Shown: positions 25,937 to 33,772 of the stretch, in pieces
How the letters are laid out: each line of letters starts with the position of its first letter
How positions within the stretch are numbered: position 1 is the first letter of the stretch
Origin: Desulfobacteraceae bacterium
GTDB lineage: Bacteria > Desulfobacterota > Desulfobacteria > Desulfobacterales > Desulfosarcinaceae
Direction: 5' to 3'
Assembly (NCBI GenBank): GCA_003599575.1
Contig: QZKV01000042.1
Location: 1 to 64,000, forward strand
DNA length: 64,000 nt
Notes under the pieces: model-generated
Database searches by the model: none
The model's input: only the letters and a program-made list of their open reading frames with translations
What the model was told of the DNA's origin: nothing
Position numbers and translations under genes: made by a program

Positions 25937-28174
25937 TCAACTCTCAATAATCTCAAGCAGTTTCCGGGTGCTGTGCCCCCAGGTGAACTGCTTCAAGTCC
26001 TCTCCGGCCTGCCGGCCGTACTGTTTCAATTCAGCGCGATGATGATAGGCATATTCCAACTGAGCCACGATTTCATCCAGGGACGGCTCCTGCCAGCGTC
26101 CGATAAGCGCGCCTTTGGCATCCGCGATATTGAAAGGGCGCAGCCGATTGAGCAGCATCGCATTGCGTTCAGTGACAACATCCTTGTGGCCGCTGGTATT
26201 AGATACGATCACCGGTTTGGCGCAGGCCATATATTCCATCAGCACCAGGTTGGTCCCCCCTTCGCAGCGATTGGGGAACAGGCCGATGTCGGTTTGGGCG
26301 AACAGATCGCGCTGGCGGGCCTGGGGAAGCAGCTCATGGGTGATGATGCGTCGGCTTTCCAGCCCGTTCTCGGCATACGTCCGCAGCATGGTCTCGCGCC
26401 AGGTCTCGTTTTCGTGATGTTCGAAGCGGATGTGGGGTGAATAGCGCATCAGTCGGGTCGAGGCCGGCCACAGGTTGTACCAGCAATTGACCAGCCACAC
26501 GTCCGGATGCTTGTCCTGCATGATCTTGACCGCGCGCAGAACCAGGTCCTGGCCTTTGCGCAATTCGAATTTGCCGCCCGAGAAGATCACAAAGCGATCC
26601 GCTTCGGCGTCTTCCTGGATGGGATAAAAAAGTTCCGGATCGATGCCCTGGATGAGCACCGCGCAGTTTGAAATTCCTTTTTCGAGCATGCGCTCGCGGC
26701 ACCAGCCGGATCCTCCCAGAACCAGATCATACTGCCGCGCGTTTTTCTTGGAGCGCTCGGTTAACTCATTTTCGAAAAAAGTATATCCAAAATTTCGCTC
26801 GCCACGCGCTTTTGGAAACATGGGGTCGAAATCCACATTGATGAGTGCCTGAAACAGCGTTCCCGGCAGGAATTGATTTTCATTTGATTGTTCGTTTGGG
26901 TTGAGCGCCGCCGCCGGTCGGATTTTGGATAACTCCTGAATCAGGTAGCGGCTGCAGACCCCCCAGCCGTATCCCTCGCCTTGGACAAGGCCCAGGTACA
27001 ACATGGAGGGCCTTGTCTGTTCCGGCTGGATGACGGTCAAATTCAATCGTTGCTTGACGCGCTCGATGTTTTCCTGAGCTAAAGTATATCCGCTCTCCAT
27101 ATCAGCGGCTCGATTGAAACATTTTAAGGCTTCATCCAAAGCCCCACGAACTTCGTAGGCGACACCCAAGTTGTTCCAAAATTCATAACGTTCGGGGGCG
27201 ATATCAATGAGGCGGCGAAACACCGCGATAGCATCATCATGGCGCTTCTCCTGAATCATATGTCCGCCGTGTTCGATCATCGCCTTGATTAGTCGAGCGT
27301 TTCTCTTTGTGAGGTTTACCCAATTCGACCGATCCGTTGTGTTCAGGAAAAAACGCTGGTCTTTTTCAAATTGGCTTCGGCAGGTATCAAACAGCAGATG
27401 ATCATGTTGATCGTAAAAAAGCGGCTTTTTCTTCACAAACAAATGTCTGTAAAGTGCTACAAAAGACTGCGGCAACCTTTCCAACTCAGTGGCAAGGAGA
27501 TGGCTGTGATGTTTTTTGGAAGGCTGCAAGAATTCATCGAGCAAATCCATGGACTGATCGATCGGCCGGCAAAACGTCACGCCCAAATGACGGCCCAGCT
27601 CAGACAGGGTATGGATGGGGGTTTGCAATAAATCGTCGAAATAGCAGAAGTGTCGCGCATATCCCCGGCTGTGGAATTCAGCTGAAAAAAAATATTTCAT
27701 CCATAGCATGATAGACTTTTCCAGCCCGAAATTGTCCCTTTTCTGATGAGAAGCGGCGATTTCAAACGGATCTCTGAGCGGGAGAATAAAAACTGGCGTA
27801 GCATTTACTTTATCCAGGAGGGGCAGCCAAAAGGGCAACAACAGGCACATGCGCGGATCTTTAAGTCCCCATAGCATCGATTGGCCGAATTCTTTGGCGA
27901 TGGTCCTGAGGCTTTTTCCCCTATGGTCATCCAGACGCCCCTGCTGCCACCAATTCACGGGCAAAGGGAACGTATCATCCCAGGTTGAATCCAGATTCCG
28001 CAGCAATTCTTCATTCAGATCCACCACGGCGCTGTTTTCGTAATGATCGATAATATAGCGCGATCCTATATGAACCCCCAGGCGATACAAGGCGCCCATG
28101 AATGCGGAGGTGCCTGAACGATGTCCACCAAGGACAATCACAGACTGCCTTGACTTTTTTCTAAGTGGCTGCAT
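25937..28174 (-). CDS. Sulfotransferase-TPR-GT4 fusion protein
   Basis: 745 aa with three modules. (1) About residues 10-260: sulfotransferase-like, with the 5'-phosphosulfate loop IVLGGHRSGTSAFMGALYRL at about 13-32 and FILPLRDPFEIAASHQKRD at about 129-147, equivalent to the 3'-phosphate-binding Arg/Ser motif. (2) About 295-375: TPR units (DDAIAVFRRLIDIAPERYEF, WNNLGVAYEVRGALDEALKC). (3) About 390-745: GT-B family 4, with VIFSGGKFELRKGQDLVLRA and GLFPNRCEGGTNLVLMEYMA, the EGxxLvllEAMA-type donor site. The start at 28174 overlaps the upstream stop as TGATG. It suggests one polypeptide that sulfates and glycosylates, perhaps on a TPR-held protein acceptor. Enzyme activities are inferred from motifs. 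Confidence 0.85.
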   Translation of the reverse strand: MQPLRKKSRQSVIVLGGHRSGTSAFMGALYRLGVHIGSRYIIDHYENSAVVDLNEELLRNLDSTWDDTFPLPVNWWQQGRLDDHRGKSLRTIAKEFGQSMLWGLKDPRMCLLLPFWLPLLDKVNATPVFILPLRDPFEIAASHQKRDNFGLEKSIMLWMKYFFSAEFHSRGYARHFCYFDDLLQTPIHTLSELGRHLGVTFCRPIDQSMDLLDEFLQPSKKHHSHLLATELERLPQSFVALYRHLFVKKKPLFYDQHDHLLFDTCRSQFEKDQRFFLNTTDRSNWVNLTKRNARLIKAMIEHGGHMIQEKRHDDAIAVFRRLIDIAPERYEFWNNLGVAYEVRGALDEALKCFNRAADMESGYTLAQENIERVKQRLNLTVIQPEQTRPSMLYLGLVQGEGYGWGVCSRYLIQELSKIRPAAALNPNEQSNENQFLPGTLFQALINVDFDPMFPKARGERNFGYTFFENELTERSKKNARQYDLVLGGSGWCRERMLEKGISNCAVLIQGIDPELFYPIQEDAEADRFVIFSGGKFELRKGQDLVLRAVKIMQDKHPDVWLVNCWYNLWPASTRLMRYSPHIRFEHHENETWRETMLRTYAENGLESRRIITHELLPQARQRDLFAQTDIGLFPNRCEGGTNLVLMEYMACAKPVIVSNTSGHKDVVTERNAMLLNRLRPFNIADAKGALIGRWQEPSLDEIVAQLEYAYHHRAELKQYGRQAGEDLKQFTWGHSTRKLLEIIES

Positions 28175-29259
28175 CACATCTCGTTGCATTTTGAGCTTGA
28201 ATGGTCCACGATTCTTTTCAAATAGTCGCTTCCTTCAGGGTGTTGCCGCAGCATTGCCAAAGCGGACTGGAAGTCTTTTTCACTGATGCCAGGGAAGCCC
28301 GATTTTGCGAAATCGATGTACATCATCGCAAAATGATACTGAGCCAACAGATTATAGGGATGCCGGCCGGAATGCATTGTTCTTGTAAGGAAATTGTAGT
28401 GATCGGCAAATTCCGCGGGCCCGCCTTGGACATAGTGGTACATCAGAGAACGAGCCAACATGAGACGGGCTTCAAGATGCCCGGGTTCCAATTCATAGCA
28501 GCGCCGAAAACAGTCAATTGCTTCCATGGGGCGTAGACGGATACCGTGCGAATTCTTTTTGTTCCAGAAATAAAGACCATGCTCCAGAAACTTTTCGGCA
28601 TCACCATCGGTCAGCTTCCGGCACTGCCAAAGCCAACTCCAATGGATCGCATCGTCTCCATTGTAATAATCCCTGTAAACGCGAGGCCCGATCCCATCCT
28701 GGAGATTCACTCCGAAATTGTTGATCATCAAGAATTCCTTGAAGGCTTCGGGCTCGAAAAGGTCGGGATAAAATAAACGCGGCCAGTGATGAATCAACGT
28801 ATGGGGGGTGCTGATGACAAGCATGCCGGAAGGTTTCAATATCCGGTAAATTTCTTCTATGACATATTGGGGCGATGCGAAGTGTTCAAATACTTCCATC
28901 GCAAATACGATATCAATGGACTCGCTTTCAAAAGGCAGCGGCTCCCTATCGATATTGCGGATCTGTATATTAAGACCCATCCTTTCGCAGGTTTGCCGGG
29001 CAGCGACCGATGCGTCCAACCCAAACACCGTATTGTCTTCTTTCAGATAGCGTATAAGGCCCCCGGCCGCCCCGACACCCAATTCGACAATCGTTTTTCC
29101 CCGAAGCCCCCGGGGAAACAACCGGGATAGAATCCATTGACTTCGCATTCTGTCGCATGGTGTGGTTTGGTTCCCAACCTGCCAGTAATCTATATAATAA
29201 GAGATTGCATCGGATGTGACCGGTTTTGAATGAATACCCGTGGGTTTGATGACGCTCAT
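28174..29259 (-). CDS. SAM-dependent methyltransferase with TPR-like C-terminus
   Basis: 361 aa from ATG 29259 (AAGGA seven nt upstream; frame open to 29319). Motif I is KTIVELGVGAAGGLIRYLK, with NTVFGLDASVAARQTCERMG and SIDIVFAMEVFEHFASPQYV, the D..fa.EV.EH pattern of Methyltransf_11. After about residue 230, helical repeats follow (AIDCFRRCYELEPGHLEARL), which look like degenerate TPR units. Probably methylates a glycan intermediate. Coupled to the downstream sulfotransferase fusion gene by TGATG. Confidence 0.85.
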   Translation of the reverse strand: MSVIKPTGIHSKPVTSDAISYYIDYWQVGNQTTPCDRMRSQWILSRLFPRGLRGKTIVELGVGAAGGLIRYLKEDNTVFGLDASVAARQTCERMGLNIQIRNIDREPLPFESESIDIVFAMEVFEHFASPQYVIEEIYRILKPSGMLVISTPHTLIHHWPRLFYPDLFEPEAFKEFLMINNFGVNLQDGIGPRVYRDYYNGDDAIHWSWLWQCRKLTDGDAEKFLEHGLYFWNKKNSHGIRLRPMEAIDCFRRCYELEPGHLEARLMLARSLMYHYVQGGPAEFADHYNFLTRTMHSGRHPYNLLAQYHFAMMYIDFAKSGFPGISEKDFQSALAMLRQHPEGSDYLKRIVDHSSSKCNEM

Positions 29260-29290
29260 TTGCTGTCCTTGCAGTCCGTAAATTGACCGC

Positions 29291-30244
29291 CTATGAATAT
29301 GCACGCCGGCAGCGATCAAGAAAATATGCAGCCCGATGGGTCGTCAGATGTTTATTGATCAATTCATGGCGTCCCCGGCAGATCATGTCCTTTACTTTTT
29401 CTTCATCCGCGAGCAACGCATCGATTTTGCGATGCAATTCGTCCGGGGAATCGAATCGCACCAACGATCGGCCGTCGCTGAAATCATCGGGAATCAAAAT
29501 AGGCATCCGCACGGCTGCGTGCAGTGCATTGCAGGCGGCGTTTTCCCAAAAGCGGAAGGTGTCGTATCCCGCGCCCGCCAGGGACAGGACCACACGGCAC
29601 TGCTGGAGATGGCGGTAGTAGGCATCCCTGGAGAGTCGCCCCGCGGGCACCGGATCATCCCTGCTGGGAACGGCCGTAGCCTGGAACAAGCATTGGGGAT
29701 AATACCGGGCCATTGTTTCAACCACTCTCTTGCGAACACCGTCATGGGTGCTGCCTAAAAAGCCGATGCTGTATTTCTTCGACGAATGGTCGTAGCGGGT
29801 AATCCAGTGCAATACCTCCTCGGGCAGGGCCATGGGCAGGGGAATGCTGTAGTCCGTACCGTCGGTTTCGCGCCTGAAAAGCACGTACGGCCCCGGCGGT
29901 ACAGGCTGAGCGTAATCTTCCCCATCGATGACGGCGCACCGTTGCGGCCACTGTTTGTGCACCGACAACCGGCCCGCGGTCCGCAGATCACACACCACAA
30001 GGTCGAAAAAGCCGTGTTCAACCTTTGCCGGGATGTCGCTGCGATCCACCTGCCCGTCGTCGGCCGGAAACCAGCCCGGGCAGCGCTGGTCGTCCGGACA
30101 TACGCCCAATCCCAATACGCCTTCATAGAGGCAATCTTTGCGGGGATAATCCACCACCGCCGGGCCCAGCAGTTTGCGCAAGCCGTGCAGCAGCAAATCG
30201 GGCACATAGTTGGGATAGGGATGGGTTAAAAACAGCAGATGCAT
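29291..30244 (-). CDS. CgeB-like glycosyltransferase
   Basis: 317 aa, a single GT-B-like protein with the N-lobe start MHLLFLTHPYPNYVPDLLLH, YSIGFLGSTHDGVRKRVVET, and VVLSLAGAGYDTFRFWENAA followed by MPILIPDDFSDGRSLVRF, the same arrangement as the C-terminal half of the 612-aa protein at 23381-25219. Nine nt after the upstream GT2 gene stop, with GAGG before the ATG. Donor and acceptor unknown. Confidence 0.8.
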   Translation of the reverse strand: MHLLFLTHPYPNYVPDLLLHGLRKLLGPAVVDYPRKDCLYEGVLGLGVCPDDQRCPGWFPADDGQVDRSDIPAKVEHGFFDLVVCDLRTAGRLSVHKQWPQRCAVIDGEDYAQPVPPGPYVLFRRETDGTDYSIPLPMALPEEVLHWITRYDHSSKKYSIGFLGSTHDGVRKRVVETMARYYPQCLFQATAVPSRDDPVPAGRLSRDAYYRHLQQCRVVLSLAGAGYDTFRFWENAACNALHAAVRMPILIPDDFSDGRSLVRFDSPDELHRKIDALLADEEKVKDMICRGRHELINKHLTTHRAAYFLDRCRRAYS

Positions 30245-30253
30245 GAAAGCGCC

Positions 30254-31012
30254 TCAACGTCCGCCAAGAGCGCTGGAAGCGTCATCTGCAACCGGCTGCG
30301 CCGGGAACCATTTGGCTTTGAATTTATGGCGGTTGTCGATCAGAACGTCATTGCGCATCACCGTCCGCCCGAAGTATTGGATCGGGCGATCATCCTTTGC
30401 ACCGGATATCCCCCATTCATGCTCCCAACCGTCTACGGGCACCGTATAGCAACTCAGCCCGGCTTTCATCACCTGCACCCCCATATCCCACTCTTCCATG
30501 AAGCAGGGGCTGTAGCGCACATCGAAGCACAATTTGTAATCCAGGAATCGCTGCAAGTGGATGGCGAAGAAGAATCCGGAGACATCGTGTGTGCGCACCG
30601 GCTGATTGAACGTACCTTTCTGGAAATAGTGGATGATGCGTTGGCCTTCGAAATCGAGGTAACTTCCCTGGGGACCGACGAGCACGGCATCCGGCAATTG
30701 ATGCAGATAGGCTTCCATCTGTTCGATCGCCTCGGGGCGCACATGCAGATCGGCATTCAGGATAAATACTGACCGGCCTTCGGCCATGTTGATGCCCAGA
30801 TTCCAGGAGCGGCTAACGCCGGCATTCAGTTTGTTGAAGCAATATTTGCCGATGCGCGGGTGATCGTGCAGTACCCTGAAGACTTCCGGGCTGTTGAAAA
30901 TGCAGATCACCTCCCCTTCTATCGCGGAAAGATCTTCGAGCAGCGTTTGAATGTTGAATTGGCTGTGCGGCGACATATCGAGAACCGGAATAATGAAGCT
31001 GCGCTGAATCAT
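30254..31012 (-). CDS. GT2 family glycosyltransferase
   Basis: 252 aa. GT-A fold: FIIPVLDMSPHSQFNIQTLL, then KLNAGVSRSWNLGINMAEGR and the donor-binding VFILNADLHVRPEAIEQME (NxDxxV, the DxD-type motif), followed by SGFFFAIHLQRFLDYKLCFD and FMEEWDMGVQVMKAGLSCY, the ED..lc.r...Ga motif typical of rhamnosyl-type GT2 proteins. First gene of the six-gene minus-strand operon; ATG 31012 lies about 65 nt after the predicted start of the sigma-54 promoter at 31089-31103. Confidence 0.88.
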   Translation of the reverse strand: MIQRSFIIPVLDMSPHSQFNIQTLLEDLSAIEGEVICIFNSPEVFRVLHDHPRIGKYCFNKLNAGVSRSWNLGINMAEGRSVFILNADLHVRPEAIEQMEAYLHQLPDAVLVGPQGSYLDFEGQRIIHYFQKGTFNQPVRTHDVSGFFFAIHLQRFLDYKLCFDVRYSPCFMEEWDMGVQVMKAGLSCYTVPVDGWEHEWGISGAKDDRPIQYFGRTVMRNDVLIDNRHKFKAKWFPAQPVADDASSALGGR

Positions 31013-31088
31013 TTGAATCCCATGCCTGAAGGTCCGAAAAAATCATGAATCGGCCGCATCTGAAAGGCCGAACGTCAGGCCTTGTTTA

Positions 31089-31103
31089 GCAATGGCCATG
31101 CCA
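31089..31103 (-). promoter_or_regulatory. Sigma-54 (-24/-12) promoter for the minus-strand glycosylation operon
   Basis: The minus strand reads TGGCATG-GCCA-TTGCT, matching the sigma-54 consensus at GG and GC with proper spacing and differing in one position of TGGCACG, exactly like the promoter at 11902. It lies about 65 nt upstream of the transcript start region of the GT2 gene. The rest of the 330-nt divergent gap (31013-31342) shows no further clear signal for the plus-strand gene. Confidence 0.65.
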
Positions 31104-31342
31104 TGCAGGCCCGGGACCCATCGTATACTCCCACCGTAGAGCGGCATGGACACCCGCGGAGACGCAGCGGATGCCGGAAATGAACTACTCGAGTTTTAAC
31201 CGCGTGCGGCGCGCGCTTTGGTCAACACTTAAAAACGGCGTTTTCATTTGGTCTCCCAAATGACCGCCTTTGCGCCTCAGCAGCTGCGGGTAAAAATGAC
31301 GGCCCAAGTGGTTGCTGACACGGCTGCCGCGCTGTCAATTAA

Positions 31343-33772
31343 ATGACATCTTGCAAGCATTCCCAGCGGCCCATAAAAGCCGCAGCGCATCCTCGCTCAT
31401 CCGTTTCGATTTTTTCCGATGGTATGTTTTTTGCTGAACTTCCCCTGTCGATTACCGCTTTGCGGGGGCATGCAGCAAAATCGGGGACAAGTGCGTTTAC
31501 AACCGGACCTTTCAACCACTCGGCGGGGAAGATGGTAGCGCAAGACTGCCAGACGGATGTTTCAAAACAAGCAGCGGACGGCCGCCGCGCTGGGCGGCCG
31601 CAGGAGCTTGCGCCGATTTGCCGCATGGGTGTGCAGGCGCCGCCGGACAGCGCCGGGGCATGGCACCTTGCGGGTCTGGCGCAATGGAAGAACGGCGCCG
31701 CGCGGCAGGCTGAAATACATTTATCCCGCGCCGTCGAACTGGATCCGCACAACCTGGATTACTGCAACACGCTGGGTGTTTTCCTGATCGAGTCCGGGCA
31801 ATTCCAACGCGCCGAAGCGCTCCTGCTGCAGGCGCTGCAGCTGGATCCGCGCTCGTCTGATCTCTTATGCAACCTGGGAAGAGCCATGTTGTTGCAGCAG
31901 CGCTTTGCGGAAGCCCTCGCCCGCTTCCGAGAGGCTTTGGCGCACAATCCGCAGCATGCCGTTTTGCTAGCCAACATGGGCGTAACCTATCAAGCACTCG
32001 GCCAACTGGATGAAGCGGTGGCTTGGTATCGGCGCGCGCTGCGCCTTGCGCCGCAACGCCCCAAATGGTGGACCAATCTGGGCGCGGCGCTCGTCGCCAA
32101 GTCCAGTTATGCTTCGGCCGAAACCTGTTTTCAACAGGCTTTGGCTTTGGCGCCCGACTATCTCCCGGCGGCCAAAGGGTTGGGGATAACCTGTTGTGCT
32201 TTGGGCAACTATGAAAATGCCCTTCCGGTCATCCAGCGCGCATTGCATGCCTGTCCGGACGATGCCGAAGCAATTGCCTGCCTGGCCGTCATCTACCAGC
32301 ATACCGGATGCTGGGAAGCATTCAAACGAATTCTGCCGCAACTGGCACGGCACACCGAAGAAGCATTGCTCCGCAACGAAGTGCCCGCGGAGCAACCTCT
32401 TTTCAACATCAGCCGCACCGATGATCAGTATTTGAACCTTGCCGTGGCGCGTGCGTGGAGCCAATCCATCGCTCGGTGCGTATGTCGCGGCGCCCGTCCG
32501 TTTGTCCATCAGGCGCACCGCCGATACGCAAACCGGCGCATCACCATCGGCTATTTGTCCGCCGATTTTCGCAATCATGCGGTGGCCCACCAGGCCGTGG
32601 CGATGTTCGCGCTGCACGACCGCAGCAGGTTCCGCGTATGCGCTTTTTCCGTGGGTCCCCCGGAACAAGACGACTACCGGCGCCGGATTGCCGCATCCTG
32701 CGACCATTTCGGCGATCTGGCCGGGGCAGACGCCCGCCAGGCCGCCGTGACGATCTATGACCAACGGGTGGATATTCTCATCGATTTGATGGGTCATACC
32801 CACCGCAACCGACTGGACATATGCGCATTGCGGCCGGCGCCGGTGCAAATCGCCTATTTGGGTTTTTTGGCCTCCAGCGGCGCTGATTTCATCGACTACC
32901 TGATCGGTGATCCCGTGGTCACACCACCCGAACACGCGCCCTTTTATTCGGAAAAATTGATTCGCCTGCCCCATTGTTATCAGATCGTCAGCCCCACGCC
33001 GCCTGCCGCCAGTGCCGTCAACCGGGGCGATGCCGGCCTGCCCGAAGAGGCTTTCGTTTTCTGCTGCTTCAACCAGATCTATAAGATCGAACCCCTGGTC
33101 TTCGGTTGCTGGATGCAGATTCTGAAAAAAGTGCCCCAGGCCGTTCTTTGGCTGTACCGGCCCAATGCTACGGCAGTCGCAAAATTGCAGGCCGCGGCGT
33201 TGCAGCAGGGCGTAACGCCCGAGCGGCTGATCTTTGCCGATAAGATGCCGCTTGCGGATCATCTGAACCGCCTGCGCCTGGCCGATGTGGCCCTGGACAC
33301 CGTCTTGTATAACGGCGGCGCGACCACCGCCAATGCGCTGGTAGCAGAAGTGCCCGTCGTAACCACCTTGGGAAACCACTTCGTATCCCGCATGAGTGCC
33401 AGTCATCTGCGCAGCCTGGGCTTGGATGAACTGATAGCGGGCGATTTGCAGGCTTACGGCCGCCTGGCCGTCGAACTGGCCGCGTCCCCGCAACGGCTTC
33501 GATCGGTACAGCGCCATTTGAAGTCCGCGCTGGAAATATCGCCCTTGCTGGACACAGCCCGTTTTGTTCGCAACATCGAGCAGGCATACCTCAGGGCCTG
33601 GTGGCGGTGTTGCGAAGGTTTGCCGCCCGAGCATCTGGAAATCCCCCCAGGAAGATCTTCGGATTTACCCCATAGGACATCAATCGCGCCAGAGATCGAC
33701 TGTTGCCTGTCGTCGGCCGGCGCCCCGCATGAACGGACAGCGACCATCAGGAAAGCGAACCGGCATGAATGA
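31343..33772 (+). CDS. TPR-containing GT41 (O-GlcNAc transferase-like) glycosyltransferase
   Basis: Up to 809 aa. TPR units span about residues 100-340 (AGAWHLAGLAQWKNGAARQA, PHNLDYCNTLGVFLIESGQF, HAVLLANMGVTYQALGQLDE). The GT41 catalytic region, about 395-770, has ITIGYLSADFRNHAVAHQAV (SxDFxxHxxxH), APVQIAYLGFLASSGADFID, FVFCCFNQIYKIEPLVFGCW (the FNQ.yKi.P motif holding the UDP-binding Lys) and VLYNGGATTANALVAEVPVV. The exact start is unclear: ATG 31343 has no ribosome site, and the first 90 residues are low-complexity, so a later ATG (31424 or 31532) may be used. Ends in an 8-nt overlap with the next gene. Likely a flagellin O-glycosyltransferase by context. Confidence 0.87.
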   Translation: MTSCKHSQRPIKAAAHPRSSVSIFSDGMFFAELPLSITALRGHAAKSGTSAFTTGPFNHSAGKMVAQDCQTDVSKQAADGRRAGRPQELAPICRMGVQAPPDSAGAWHLAGLAQWKNGAARQAEIHLSRAVELDPHNLDYCNTLGVFLIESGQFQRAEALLLQALQLDPRSSDLLCNLGRAMLLQQRFAEALARFREALAHNPQHAVLLANMGVTYQALGQLDEAVAWYRRALRLAPQRPKWWTNLGAALVAKSSYASAETCFQQALALAPDYLPAAKGLGITCCALGNYENALPVIQRALHACPDDAEAIACLAVIYQHTGCWEAFKRILPQLARHTEEALLRNEVPAEQPLFNISRTDDQYLNLAVARAWSQSIARCVCRGARPFVHQAHRRYANRRITIGYLSADFRNHAVAHQAVAMFALHDRSRFRVCAFSVGPPEQDDYRRRIAASCDHFGDLAGADARQAAVTIYDQRVDILIDLMGHTHRNRLDICALRPAPVQIAYLGFLASSGADFIDYLIGDPVVTPPEHAPFYSEKLIRLPHCYQIVSPTPPAASAVNRGDAGLPEEAFVFCCFNQIYKIEPLVFGCWMQILKKVPQAVLWLYRPNATAVAKLQAAALQQGVTPERLIFADKMPLADHLNRLRLADVALDTVLYNGGATTANALVAEVPVVTTLGNHFVSRMSASHLRSLGLDELIAGDLQAYGRLAVELAASPQRLRSVQRHLKSALEISPLLDTARFVRNIEQAYLRAWWRCCEGLPPEHLEIPPGRSSDLPHRTSIAPEIDCCLSSAGAPHERTATIRKANRHE

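Noticed and set aside
31967-33634. Minus-strand open frame of 555 aa
   Set aside because: Antisense shadow of the GT41 gene at 31343-33772, with no recognisable motif.
33564-33764. N-terminal extension of the five-domain protein upstream of 33765
   Set aside because: This part overlaps the end of the GT41 gene in another frame, and the ATG at 33765 has a ribosome site and directly precedes the methyltransferase domain.
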